This document shows positions 46,176 to 57,800 of a stretch of 64,000 nt of DNA, one piece after another. Below the pieces are notes generated by a model. It did no database searches. It was not told where the DNA came from and worked only from the letters and a program-made list of their open reading frames with translations. Every line of letters starts with the position of its first letter. Within the stretch, counting starts at the first letter, position 1. The translations under genes were made by a program, and so were the position numbers. The stretch comes from Maratus speciosus (taxonomy: Eukaryota; Arthropoda; Arachnida; Araneae; Salticidae): assembly GCA_963932465.1 (NCBI GenBank), contig OZ010788.1, positions 195,798,559 to 195,862,558 on the forward strand, given 5' to 3'.

Positions 46176-46400
46176 TAAATTATATACCTCGTATACAGGG
46201 CTGCATAAAAGAATTCACTTATCATTCTCCTTATTAGCGAAAATTGCTGAGGGAGAATTTTCAACTGTTGTATACCTTTCCTAACTGAAATAAATGTTTG
46301 CATGCATGTATATTATAGATATTAATATGCATATCGTATACTGGGTTTTTCACAGAATTCGGCTAATTTTCCGACTGTAGATGGGAATTGCTGAAATTGA

Positions 46401-47585
46401 GTTTTCAAATGTGTCATGCGTTTCCAAGCGATTCAATCAGACATCCTATTTCAACTTATTAAACGGGGAAATTTTGTTACATTAATCTGAATGTGTTAGA
46501 ATGTGTTTCATAATCTTTGCTTGACGCATATTTTTCTTTCTTGTTTGATTAAGCTGCAGCGTTTTTAGAAAAGGAATAAGAGGGCTTACTATTTCATTGA
46601 AAGGCAGGAATGACCTTAAAATGATCTACTGAACTGGAGTCATGTTGTTGAATACATTACTGAAAGCCACTAAAAATGTCACGCAGTCCTTTTTAAATGT
46701 CATGGGAAAAAATAAAGGTAGAAATTTTCTATAGAATATTATTTAAGAGCGCCTGTTTAGAATAGTTGATGATTAGTGAAACAAAGTTTACATGACCTCT
46801 TTCCGTATTACATTACATGAAAACTAGACAAAATAAAATAATTACAATTAGAGGAGGGGGATAGTTTTTGGCTGTGTCTACCATGCATGTCTTGAATAAA
46901 TACAGAAACACATCTAGAATGGATACATTTACAAAAATCCCTAACTCGAAATTTTCTGACACATTTTCAGATTCATTTTTGAAAGGAAAAACATGAAACT
47001 TGCTGACGTTATTTTTAAAGATATTTATAAGCGACCTGTGTTTTTATTTTTCGTTCAAATAATTGGAACTTGATTTATAAGTAATTATTTTCTCAGTAGG
47101 ACAATATTTTTCGTTTCCAACACAATCGCTTCGAAAAATTCGATTCAAAATGCCCACTTTGACATAATTTTTTTTTAAATATATCCCGCCTATATCAAAA
47201 AATCGACCATTATGGCACATTATATAGTTTCTGAATAAGTAAACCTACCAATTGGATGCATTTGAAAACCAAAATTTAAAAATGATTCAGAAAATAAGCA
47301 GTTTGGATTTTAGTAATACGATATTTTTTCTTCAACTTCTATGTATTTTTAATTTGCTTTCGCTGTAAGAATTGGTCCTATAAAAACTTGTCAATATAAA
47401 AGTTGTAGATAATATTCTGAAGATGTATTAATAAATTTAAGCGGACTAAATATCTTGTGAATTGACGAAGTTATGCATTTTTTTCTTCTTCAACACCCTT
47501 TTTTGTTTTCGTTTAATTTTTTTGAAGTAAGAACTATCAAAAGCTATCCTATTAAAAAGTGTCAATATAAAAGTTGTAGATAATA
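46401..47585. other. Stretch without recognised gene
   Basis: Mostly AT-rich. Two tandem-like segments around 47385-47475 and 47560-47585/48348-48410 share AAGTTGTAGATAATATT and the following GACGAAGTTATG, so the element at 47586-48347 is inserted in the second of two diverged repeat units. Confidence 0.45.
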
Positions 47586-48347
47586 TTAAGGGTGTCAGGT
47601 ACCCTTTGAACCAATAAAATACATGTAAAAGTGACCTCTGTAAGAATTGCATTCTCTGCTTAACTAATTGACGTTTAATTATAAAATTGAAAATACATGT
47701 TAGTAACAATTTAATTTATCAATTAAAGTTGTTAAAAAAGGTATACACATATATAATTTTTTTTTAAATTTTTTTAAAGGTAATACAATTTTTACGAAAT
47801 AATTATTTTTGCATGCATTGCGATCATGATTTTTTCAATTTGAATGACTGAAACAAGCCAAGATTTTTTGAATGGGTACAGATATGAAGTGTTTTCAAAA
47901 TGACCTACAATGAGAAAAAATAAAACTTATAGATCCCGAGAATTTTTTTTTTTTTTTTTTTTTAAGAAATTCGAAATATCGAGATTTTTTTAATACAAAA
48001 GTAGTTGCGAAATCTAAACTTCTTACTTGAGAAACATAATAATAGGTCATTTTGTGCTTCTGTTCGTTTAATACATTCTCCGAAAATTTCGGGAAATTCT
48101 TGGTAACCGTTTTTCAGAAATCATGCTCGCAATGATAAACATCGCTGTTTTACGGAAATTGACTTTAAAGGTTAAATCACCCCTTGATCATACAGGAAAA
48201 GCTCATAGTGTTTTAGACATAATTTCTCTTCTAATGCGAATTTTTGCGTGGGGTTTGTTTTTAAATGTTCCTAATGAATCCTATTTAATTATAAGCTATT
48301 TAAAAAAATCGATTCTTGGACGCTTTAAAGGGTACCTGATCCCTTAA
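47586..48347. mobile_element. TA-flanked MITE, ends TTAAGGGTGTCAGGTACCCT
   Basis: TTAAGGGTGTCAGGTACCCT at the left pairs with inverted TTAAGGGATCAGGTACCCTT at the right; TA flanks both sides (47584-47585, 48348-48349). The neighbouring repeat unit at 47395-47475 gives the empty site (GATAATATTCTG). The palindromic core CAGGTACC is notable. No coding sequence is recognised; frames of 74-87 codons are AT-driven. The superfamily is uncertain. Confidence 0.8.
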
Positions 48348-48349
48348 TA

Positions 48350-48984
48350 TAATCTACAATAAATTTAATTTGATTTGATATCTTGAGAATTGATGAGGTT
48401 ATGAATTTTTTTCTCTCCCAAACCCCATTTTTTTCGCCCCTTGAGCCCATTTTTAGTTTTGTCAAAAATCTGTCATACATAAATTCTTGGCCCCCTTTTT
48501 AGAAGTAATAAAAACTTACTGAGTCGATATGTATTATAACTAAGAAGTTATGGGGTTTTTTCCTTTTTCACAAAACCTCTCCCTATTTCCACCCCCTTGG
48601 TTCGATTTTGCCCATTAACGAACTTGGCCGAGATTTTATACCCATTGATTTTATGTATCAATTTGGAAAAAATTTGTGCAGAATTATGGAAGTTATCGTG
48701 TACATAAAAAAAAATGTATAGATAGATAGAGAGATAGATAATTAGATAGATAGATAAAGTTTTCTACTGGAGTGGTTTTGGGTTCGAGGGGTCATGATCG
48801 GTGTAAATCTGCAAAACTTTTTCCGAAATTCCAACATACGGGAGAATGTAATAAGTAGTATTTCATACGAAAGCTACCTGTAATGTGTTTACTTCTAAAC
48901 AAATTTACAATTGTAAAATTATGTAAGAAAATCACTTATTATCAGGAAACTAAAGATATAACATGCTGAAAGTGAAAAAAGTGC
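48350..48984. other. Repeat-like stretch with GATA microsatellite
   Basis: Blocks AATTGATGAGGTTATGAATT (48388) and AACTAAGAAGTTATGGGG (48540) are diverged units of the tandem-like sequence that starts near 47385. (TAGA)n lies at 48718-48757. No gene. Confidence 0.5.
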
Positions 48985-49344
48985 ATTTAAAGGCTTTATA
49001 AATATCTTTAATAAATAGATTTACAAGTTTCGTCCACACAATCGGCTAATTGTTTCAAGATCAATATTGATAAACAAATTATTTTCGAATAATTTTTAAA
49101 AATGAACTTGGTAAACAAAAATCACGAGATCACAGGTATAACGGAAGCAGGTGCTCTAATAAATATGGTCGACTGTGAACTTGAATTATTTTATCCTATT
49201 GTTTTTTTTTATTTTGTAAAGCATCTCGTTCCAAATTGTAGGTAACTCTAGTTTTATCAATATTGATCTTGAAAAACTCTCCGATTGTGCGTGCGAAACT
49301 TGTGTATCTGCTTATTAAAAGGTGTTTATAAGCCTTTAAATGTA

Positions 49345-50698
49345 GGGGAGGTTTGATATATAGGGGGGGGGGGGAAATACATTGACAATTTTTCTCAACA
49401 AAGGACATCAACAGCCATTCTAACACAGGTAAAGGCTTCTTTTATTTGCAGAAGCCATCATTAGCTGGACTAATCAGCGAAGAACTGACAACTTTTCTTT
49501 TCTTCTAATTCTGAAGATTTTTGGAATGTCAATGTAAATATTTTCAAATACTGATTTTCTTTCATGTCTTATTACTATGATGATAATATCTTGGATTTTT
49601 TTTTATTTATAAAGCACATTGTTAGGATTAGTTTTACTAGAAAGTAGATTGCCATTTTGCAACTGCATTTATAGAAAATGATTGAAAATCCAATAAGGCA
49701 TAATAGGGAGAAATAATACTTTAGTACTGGGGAGAAATTATGCACTTGTATATTTGAAATTTAATAGTTTTTTTAAGTTGCAAACTTATAGGACTGTAAT
49801 ATTCATTATTGTTTTACAGCAAGAGCTACTGAAATTGGTAAGGAGGATTAATTGGTAAAGCTTTTCCGAAATCATTTAATTCTAACAAATATTTTATTTT
49901 ATCTAGATTTAAAGAGACTGAAATTTATCCTTTTGATCTTAATTGTATCGACAACACTTATTTTTTTTCCCCCTCAACATCTTCTTGTGATCATCTCCAC
50001 GAAACCAGTGAATTAAATATGGATCAGTTATCTACTGATCAGTTATCTACTGATCAGTTATCTACTGACACGACACCTAAAAAATCTGTAGATAAAAATA
50101 CATAGCCGTCGCGTACCAAATTTACAAGCCTCCCAAGGTCCCAAGGATATTAGATCTTATCCCAAGAAAAATGCTTCAGCCACAATGAGTGAAAAACGTA
50201 AAGTAAAATCTTTAATATTGATTGATATAATCGTACAAAAAAAAAGCTTGATGAATAATTTAAAGTTAGATTTATTTTCGAAGAAGTTTGTTAATAGGAT
50301 TGTTTAAATTTTGTGGTAATAAACATTTCTGAAACAAAAATACGTCAATGTCATTTCTTTTTAAATTTTACTAAAATATTTCAAGATTTATCATAAAAAA
50401 TAGTATAATACAAAATTTGAATCATCTGCATTTTTTTTCTCAATTTACATAACAATGTATCAAATCTCCCTTGCAAAGTGTATCAATCATCCTCAGTAAT
50501 GGGGAGACTTGATACAATTAGTACATTCAAAATAATTAGGATATATTTTTTGAATGATTATTTTTTAAATTCACTATATTTTTAATAAATAAAAAAAAGG
50601 TCACTTTATAAGAAAACACGAATAATTTTTTGAAAAATAGCTTCCTAAGGGTTATAAAAAAATTAAAAAAAAGTAAATCATATCTACCCTACCTCCCC
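49345..50698 (+). mobile_element. TA-flanked pogo-related element with GGGGAGACTTGATAC motif
   Basis: Ends GGGGAGGTTTGATATA and inverted GGGGAGGTAGGGTAGATATG follow TA at 49343-49344 and precede TA at 50699-50700. The motif GGGGAGACTTGATAC recurs at 50502-50516, about 182 bp from the right end, and in inverted, weaker form near 50461-50490 (CAAATCTCCC, GTATCAATCATCC). A pogo-type transposase tail is at 50140-50250. Ends resemble the 6026-7713 element. A triplicated GATCAGTTATCTACT unit lies at about 50023-50065. Confidence 0.75.
50140..50250 (+). pseudogene. Pogo/Tigger-type transposase tail fragment
   Basis: The plus frame reads PKDIRSYPKKNASATMSEKR followed by KVKSLILIDI. Many pogo/Tigger-like proteins carry PEAIRPYPKA-R, a basic stretch, then K-ILTDTP just after the catalytic domain, and this matches in order. 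Only this short piece remains; no catalytic block is visible in the element. Confidence 0.6.
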
Positions 50699-50745
50699 TA
50701 GTTTTTTAACTTTTAGCATGTTATAATTTTAGTATAAATTTACAA

Positions 50746-51529
50746 GTATTACAGTAAAATTCAAAGATTTGAGCTACAGAGTAGCTGTCATTTTTGCTTG
50801 TTGAAAAAGCATAGTTATTTAAAGTTATAAAAACTTTTGATTATGGAAAATTCTCAAATTTAAAAAAAGGGAGTATCGTACAAAGGGAGACAGATTTTTT
50901 TTTTTTTTTTTTTTTTTTACATTTTATTAAGATTTAGACATAATCAACTGAATAAATTTAGTCATTGCATACACAAATCTGCTTACTGAGTGTATCTTAC
51001 ATATGAAATTTACTAATACACAATAATAGAAATAGGATAAAAATCATTTCAAAGTAATGTTAGAACACATCTTATTGTGTGCAACACCTAGTACGTAGTG
51101 AGACATCAGTATTTTCATTAGAGACAATTTATTACTATGGAACAAGACTACTCATAATTTATTAGCATGCATTTAAAAAAAGAACCCAGTACGTTTTGTA
51201 ATTTCAGTTTGGAGTTCTACGTGTAAAAATAACTAAAACTTGATATTTTTTAATTAAAAACCCATAAAGCTAACACTTTGTATAAAATTAATAAACATTG
51301 TGGCGGTTTGGAATTGTGAACCGACTGGATAAACACTGAAAACCGTTTTGTTTATGTCTGCCAAAAAATACACGCGGCGGTCAACAATTTAATAAGACTC
51401 TTAAATCTGACGCAGTCTCTGAACACATGTTGACTCTTATCGATATTGTTTTATTATTTGAAATAAGAGATCTAGCTCGGACGTCCTGGGTTAAAGAATA
51501 TAAAAGAAAACCATTTTTTTAATCTAACC
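50746..51529. other. AT-rich spacer with poly-T
   Basis: A ~24 base poly-T is at 50886-50909. The segment 51340-51480 (CACGCGGCGGTCAACAATTT) is less AT-rich but not coding. Confidence 0.45.
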
Positions 51530-51935
51530 TATATATGAGGACCCCAGATTCCAAAGGGTATAAGTGACAAAATTGAAAAAATTGAACTAAGAAGACGACC
51601 TAGAAATATGCTTTTTTCTTTTCAAGTAAAGAAATATAAGTGATTTTGTAATTATGTGTTGCGTTTTAGAGATCAACCACTTTTGCCGAATACTGATCAA
51701 TATTGATTAATTATAATTTTAAAGAAAATTGCACTCTACTTTTTTCACATTTATTGAAATAAGAGTTTAAAGACCACTGTGAAACAAGCAGCAGTTTCCT
51801 ATTTCAACTCAGGCAATTATTATTGATGTTCAACTTTAACGTCAGTTATCTTTACCGAAAAGGCACAGTACTCAATTTACTCCAAATCGAAATTTCGTCA
51901 CTTATACCCCTTGGCTTCTGATGTCCTCATATATA
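51530..51935. mobile_element. Small TA-flanked MITE, ends TATGAGGACMYCAGA
   Basis: TATATATGAGGACCCCAGAT at the left and inverted TATATATGAGGACATCAGAA at the right match for about 45 bp, through AAGGGTATAAGTGAC and AAAATT. The TA-rich ends leave the exact boundary ambiguous by a few bases. No coding sequence. Confidence 0.8.
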
Positions 51936-52439
51936 AAATTCTAATGGAACGAATTTATGAAACAAATTTATAAAACAAATTTATGAAACGACTGATTATG
52001 TTTCACGGTTATTCCTTCTAAAATATGGAACCTTTGGAGGTGAAATTAAAGCAAATTATCCGTATTCATTCGCGTATATCAAAAATGGTATTAGAATGTT
52101 TAAATTTAAATTAGTTATCAAGATACCAATTTTTTTTCTAATTTTAGCAATATTTTTGTAATTATATTAAGTGACTCCATTTTTATGGAAAAAAGGGAGG
52201 AAAAGGAAAAACATAGGGATTATTAGTTTTGCTTTTTGCTTTTTTCTCATTTTCAAATTGAAATAATCTTTTATTTCAATCGAAAGTGAAGACAATATTG
52301 TGATTAAATTATGTTTTTCAGGAAAATTTGAAAAAATAATTCATTAAATAATAATAATATTACTATTAAATGAATAATAATTTCTTATTTATGTTAATCA
52401 AATTTTCCTCATTTCAAGTGATATTTTTTTCATGTTTTA
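51936..52439. other. AT-rich spacer, nothing recognised
   Basis: A short AACAAATTTATRAAAC triplet near 51955-51988; otherwise plain AT-rich sequence. Confidence 0.4.
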
Positions 52440-53200
52440 GAAAAGGTTACTATTTTAAATTGTCGCCATATGTCAAAAAGCGCAAATAATAATATTTCCT
52501 TTCAATTAAAAACTTACTGACACATGATTATTAAAAACAGATAAATAAATACCTATCGAATTAGATTTAAATGATTACGTGTAAAAAACGGCAAAATATT
52601 GAAAATTACGTCATAAAAATTGTATTTACACGTGACTATTAGAAGAGAAAGAAAACTTTAAAATAATAAATTCTTTGATATGTGTTAAAAGCAGTAAATG
52701 GAGGAAATTAAGTCATATTTAAAAAGGTGAAATAATAATACTGCCAAACAGTTTAAATTAAAAAATATATTTACGAGACATTTATTTCATATTTTGAGAA
52801 GATTTTTTTAAACATTTGTTGGCAATTCTAAGGCAGCGCAAATAATATTTCCTTTTATTTCTAACAACAAAGGTATTTTCACGTGAATATTAAAAAGAAA
52901 AAAAATGAAACTGATAAAATCATTAATATGCTTTAAAAGCAGTAAATGCGAGAAATTGCGTACATCATATTTAAAATGGACAAATAATAATATTGACAAA
53001 CAGTTAAAAATTTTAAATATTTTTATGCGAGATATTTATTTTATATTTCGAGATGATCTTTTTAACTAATGTTGCCAATTCTATGACAGCGCACATAATA
53101 ATAATTTCTTTTTAAAAATAAAAGTATTATCAGGTGAATGTCAAAATGAGAAAGAAAATTTTGTTGAATATTAGTTCAGATTTAAAACGATACATTTAAA
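52440..53200 (+). repeat. Diverged tandem repeat, ~255 bp period
   Basis: GGCAGCGCAAATAATATTTC at about 52832 and GACAGCGCACATAATAATAA at 53084 are 252 bp apart, with an earlier, longer unit from 52470 (AAAAGCGCAAATAATAATAT). Shared blocks are ACGTGAATATTAAAAAG, TTAAAAGCAGTAAATG and GAGATATTTATTTTATATTT. No coding sequence. Confidence 0.7.
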
Positions 53201-53548
53201 ATGTCTTATTTAAAACAATCTTTTTTATAGAATTCTTAAAAAAAATACCGGGAGGCAAAGACTCAGTTTACGTAATTAATTTTATGTTAGTATATTTTCA
53301 AATGTTTAACTGATATTATTCAATAAAATACGGAAACAGCCCTTGGATGTCTTAACAGCATCTGATTCGGCCTTAAAATATCCCAATCAAAGGAAAATGA
53401 ATGAAAACCTGTTTAAAGAAAGATCGCCACTGGTTTTTAAATTATAATTCAATCTTCTGTAATCTTTTTAAAACCGACCAAATAAGCGTGTTTTTAGAAT
53501 TTGAACGGGTTGGCGAGCGAGCTTGCAGGGGGCAAAGCCCCCTAGTAT
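53201..53548 (+). mobile_element. Helitron 3' end (hairpin plus CTAG)
   Basis: GGCGAGCGAGCTTGCAG leads into GGGGGCAAAGCCCCC, a perfect short hairpin, followed directly by CTAG and T at about 53542-53549. This is the standard Helitron 3' terminus. The 5' end was not located; the open frame at 53401-53676 runs straight across the hairpin and is not a gene. Confidence 0.7.
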
Positions 53549-53554
53549 TAATAT

Positions 53555-54157
53555 ATTTTTTTTTAGATTTCCCTCTAACAATACCAAAAAGCGTTTTTTT
53601 TCTTATTATCAATTTTGCATTAAAAAAAGTTTTGAAATTTATTAAACGTGGTCATTTCGAATCAGTTAATAGCTGACGTGTTACTTATAGCAGTTCTTTT
53701 TTATTCTGATCATTTCACTTGTTTAACCACGTAGTTTGATTACATGTCTGCTAAATTTCTGTTTTATTTATAATATTTTATTTTATTGATGAATTTTTAA
53801 CTTCGTTATCTAATATTAGCCGGAAACAAATGCTGAACTATTTATATTAACTTAAGTGCAAAGGGATTTATTTTTCATAATCGTCTGCATGTTATAAAGA
53901 TAGGTTTAAAAAAAATCATGCTTGAAAATTATTTAAAAACTCCGTTAAAAATGAGTAAATTGCAATACAGTTTCGAAACAAATTGCATTTTAAAATAATA
54001 TTTTTTCTCTATTCGACGGTGTAAAAATTGAAAATGTGCGACGTTTAGATTTTTAAAAATTGCAATAAAAGCCAAATTTAATCGTCTGCTGTTGCCAACA
54101 TCAAAATGACATCAGCGTCACGGACAGACACTTTTGTCCTTTATAATATAGATAGAT
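53555..54157 (-). mobile_element. Helitron 5' portion, minus strand
   Basis: Minus-strand reading from about 54157 gives TCTATCTATATTATAAAGGA, CAAAAGTGTCTGTCCGTGAC and onward, matching the start of the 35615-37621 Helitron for roughly 300 bp (TTTTTACACCGTCGAATAG, TTTCAAGCATGATTTTTTTT). It points towards, and probably is cut by, the plus-strand Helitron 3' end at 53548. Confidence 0.6.
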
Positions 54158-54255
54158 AGTTTTAAAGTCCGAATAGACGCATCATTTAACTATTTTCAAC
54201 CAGCGGCTCCTTTTTTGTGGTTACGCGGTGCTTTTCATCTTTAATAGCTCTAGAA

Positions 54256-56468
54256 CAGTGGTTCCCAACGTGGGGCGTATGCCCCACAGGGGGGCAATAT
54301 GACTTTCCAGGGGGGCATTTTCAGATTTCTTATTAACAAATTTTTGGTTTTTTTTTTTTTTTCTTATTGAAAGTAGTATCGTAGTCTAAAAATAGAAATA
54401 GTAGATTTAAAAAAAATTAAAAATAACTGAATAAAAATTAAATTCCGTAGCGAAAAAACTTGTACATCTATGTATACTGCATTATGCACCATGAAGGAAC
54501 TTTTACGTATGAAATTTTTTAGGGTGATTCTGAAATTGACTATTTGGACATGTTTAATCTAAAAAATGTTTTGAATTATCTAAATGAAGTACTACTTTTA
54601 TGAAATTAATAAATCCTCGTGCGCATCACGGAAGGAAATGGTTGGAAAGTAAACTTCTTATGGCTCATCTGCAGACCACATACACCACAATATATGAACA
54701 TACTTCGGGACATATGCATTTTAAAATTTTAAATCGGAGAAAACATGTTGGCTATATAATAATAATGGGAAAAAGAAAGCCCGCTATCAAAGAAGTATGC
54801 TATAAGGTGAAAGAAAAAGAGTTACTTAAATTGATAAAAACGTGAATCCGGAAATGTTTTTTGTGAATTATGTTATCCACATCCACACAGTCTCAGTGAT
54901 AAACAATTATGGGGCATTCTGACCATCTTTTGACTTTCGGGAATAAAAATCTGGTGAAATTAAACTTGCTAAAATAACATTTTAATCTGATAGACGAATG
55001 CCTTAATGTTTCAAAATAAAGAAAAAATGGTCAGCAACGAAATTTTTTTTTATTTAACTGAGGTTTAAGTTAAACTGGCGAGTTTAATTTTCCTTACCAT
55101 TTTACCACTATAACTTTTTATTTTCTTCTAAATTTTTACTTATAATGAATTTGCATAGTGCCCACAGGACATTCAAATAATAAATAATAACAATGTAGTA
55201 TTTTTAGTACAAAATTTTTGTATAACATTGTCTTAAAGGGTTGTTAAAGAAGGGACGGTAAGGTAAAAAAGGGGACGGTATAGGAAAAAAAGGGGCGGTA
55301 AGGATGGAACGGTAAGGAAAATTACCACCTATTTTTAGGAAAATCATATTAAGACTAAGTGATAGCCACAATATTTATTGATTTTTAGAAACAGATGTTA
55401 ACATTAGATTAAATTAAAAAAAAATTAAATTTACCTCGAAAAGTGCAGGAATAAACCTTGGGGACGGTAAGACTACCAATAAAGCCACGATCTTGAAACT
55501 GATATTTAAATGCTGATTTAAATTCTGCAGTAAATTTCCTGTCAAAGAATTTTAGACATTATTTCTCTAGCATACTTTTGCATGAGAAAAAACTTGAAAA
55601 AAATTCTGTGGCTGCATCTGAAGTAATTTTCTGTATAAGTTTAGCAAGAGAGACGGTATGTATGAAAAATCCAGGGACAGAGTTAAAAAAATAATATCAA
55701 CCGTAAAATGTGTGCAGGTTAATTTTTTGCTACATATTTGTGTAAAACATTTGTCCCAGTTTCGGAGAAAAATTACATCAAATTACTTTTATTGAAACAA
55801 TTTTATACAGGAAGCTCCAAACTTAAAAATCAGCATCAGGGTCACGGGACGGTATAGGAGTTTTCCTGGTATTTGGACCCCCAACATTGTCCAAAACTTA
55901 TTTATCTTGTTAATATTGTTATGCAATCATGCAATGGGGTATTCCCCAGTATATGAAATAAAAAAACACACAAAAAATGTATTAAAACAAAAATTGTTAT
56001 TCAGGGACATAAGTCAAATTATTGTGAGAATGCCCCATATCACTTGCTCTTAATGAAGTACTAAAATCCACTATAAAATGTATCAATTCTCTCAGATGTA
56101 ATAGAAAATGGGAGAGAAATTTCAAAAAAATTTACGAAGATAAAAATATAGACTATTTATCACATTTAAATTTGAGGTAAGTTGCCAAAAAAACAATAAA
56201 ACTTTTCTGGATGTAAATGTGGAGATCCGTGGCCTCATTGCATTAATAGAGTTACGTTTAAAAGCATACTTGTAAAAAGAAAATATGATTTTGATAAATT
56301 AAAGAATGTGAAATCCCTTATCATAGTTAATGCTACTTTCGGATCCTTCCGGAAAAATAAAAGTTTATTTTTATGTAATGACTTATATGATATAGAATGG
56401 AAGGGGGGACATCATGAGTTTAAAGTTGCTTAGGTGGGGCTCGGCTAAAAAAAGGTTGGGAACCACTG
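54256..56468. mobile_element. hAT element with perfect 8 bp target duplication
   Basis: CTCTAGAA at 54248-54255 and 56469-56476 directly flank ends CAGTGGTTCCCAACGTGGGG and inverted CAGTGGTTCCCAACCTTTTT. Both the end sequence and the 8 bp duplication are diagnostic of hAT. Next to the left end GGGGC/GCCCC boxes repeat (GCCCCACAGGGGGGCA). No hAT transposase is recognisable; the 81-codon frame at 54600-54845 (RAHHGRKWLESKLLMAHLQT) is unidentified. A second element occupies 54910-56037. Confidence 0.95.
54910..56037 (-). mobile_element. TA-flanked element nested in hAT, reiterated CCTTACCGTCCC motif
   Basis: Ends TGGGGCATTCTGACCATC and inverted TGGGGCATTCTCACAATA, between TA at 54908-54909 and 56038-56039, define it. 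GGGACGGTAAGG-like motifs start at about 55252, 55272, 55292, 55306, 55461, 55649 and 55846; an inverted CCTTACCATTTTACC is at 55092, ~182 bp from the left end. Counting from the right end the spacing is ~177, 197, 188, 155 and 14 bp. No transposase is visible. Confidence 0.85.
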
Positions 56469-56476
56469 CTCTAGAA

Positions 56477-57322
56477 GAAAACGAACGGACATTCTGAAAG
56501 AGGAAAATATTTACTTCAAGTCGATCTAAGCTTCTTTCTATTGTTGAATTTCCCCAGATTTTTGTGAATAACCACAAACGGCTGTAGAAGATTAGGGCTA
56601 ATAGCTTCCTGGACAAGTGTTGAGGGAAAGAATTACTCCAAAAAGTTAGTGTCAGCCTTCCTACCTCTATTTTATTGAGTAATTTAACCAATATAACTGA
56701 TGTTACATTACACTAATATGTAATATTACACCACTTATATTAGTTTAAGTTACACCAAACCAATATATAAGTTAAATTACTCCATAAAATTGGAGAGAGC
56801 ATGTTGCCACTAACTTCATGAAGTAACTTTACATGAATTTCTTACAGTGCATCCTTTGTCACAATGTCTCAATGTCACTCATTAACCCAATACTGTTATC
56901 GCCATTGTTGTGGTCGTGAAAAGAAACAAATTGTATACGCTAAAGCTTTACATGAGAAACAGAGGGTAATACGGAGCTTATTTAAAAAAAGTCCTTTCGG
57001 CATGTGCCGGAAGGAAAAGGTAGCTTTCATACTTCTTGGTTTTAAAATTTTGCAAATTTTACTCGAAGCTAATTTTACTCAAATTTTAAGAAGCTAACAT
57101 GCGACAAACCCGATAAGAGAATATTCGTCAATACTGAATTTCAATGAGAATTGCGCCAAATTAGTAAGCTATAGCCAAGTTGGCTTCATTTATGATTACT
57201 TATTTTTGGTCGCCAAATCTGGTGATATTTCGCCAACTGTCGCCAAACTTGGCGAGAATTCGAAACTAACGGATATTAATAATATTTAAGCATTGCGCGA
57301 CAGTAAAAAAAGTTTTTTAATA
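56477..57322. other. Spacer with TTGGCGA/TCGCCAA cluster
   Basis: At 57170-57255 CAAGTTGGC, GTCGCCAAATC, TCGCCAACTGTCGCCAAACT and TTGGCGAGAATT alternate; the same theme returns at 57940-58030. A 77-codon frame at 56864-57097 (cysteine/histidine pairs near its start) is not recognised. No element boundary was fixed. Confidence 0.4.
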
Positions 57323-57780
57323 GCCGCCATTTTGAAACAAGATGACCGATGAAGCTGGTCAACGAACTCGGTCGAGACATTCATATGTACTATGCACATA
57401 CTTAATCTTATCCAAATCGGCTTATAAATACGAGAGCATGGCAAAAATATTATTGTTTGAAAATGTCAGCCACCCTAGAAATCCACACTGCTATACCTCA
57501 GCAATTTTTTAAGATAAAAACAAAACAAAACATGCTTCGGAACCCTTGTATTAAGATCAAAACTTTTAATAAAAAAATATTTTCAGTTTTAAATTTATTT
57601 GCACCGTTTTCTAAATTTTAAATGTTTAATTTTTTTTGTTTTAAATGGCCGCCATTTTTAAACAAAATGACAGATGAAGGTGGCCAATGAACTCAGTCGA
57701 GACATTGGTTGCACTATGCATACAATTAATTTCTTCCAAATCGGTTTATATATACGAGAGTTATCGCATGTCAAAAATCA
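57323..57780 (+). repeat. Tandem duplication, 325 bp spacing
   Basis: GCCGCCATTTTKAAACAARATGAC starts at 57323 and 57648 (K and R are two-base codes). Both copies continue with GTCGAGACATT, CACTATGCA/ACTATGCACATAC and CCAAATCGGYTTATA, then TACGAGAG. The interval between the units is AT-rich. No gene. Confidence 0.75.
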
Positions 57781-57800
57781 GATATACATATATATATCCT

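Larger units (their letters stand above)
44860..46400 (+). repeat. Dispersed tandem-unit repeat, split by the Merlin element
   Basis: After GGATGTCTGTCTGTCCAAGC (44870) come units with ACAGGGGCACTCAAAAGAAT (45002), ACAGGGGCACACAAAAGAAA (45170), then beyond the insert ACAGGGCTGCATAAAAGAAT (46195) and a weaker CACAGAATTCGGC (46352). Spacing is about 165 bp when the 873 bp insert is removed. The unit resembles part of 5030-5415. Confidence 0.65.
48985..50745. repeat. Foldback structure split by the 49345-50698 element
   Basis: The left arm 48985-49075 (CATTTAAAGGCTTTATAAAT ... TTTCAAGATCAATATTGATA) is the inverse of 49255-49343. Its outer continuation (AACATGCTGAAAGTG at 48960-48985) finds its partner only after the insert, at 50701-50735 (AACTTTTAGCATGTTATA). 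Thus the TA-flanked element interrupted the right arm. The structure's own outer ends are not clear. Confidence 0.65.
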
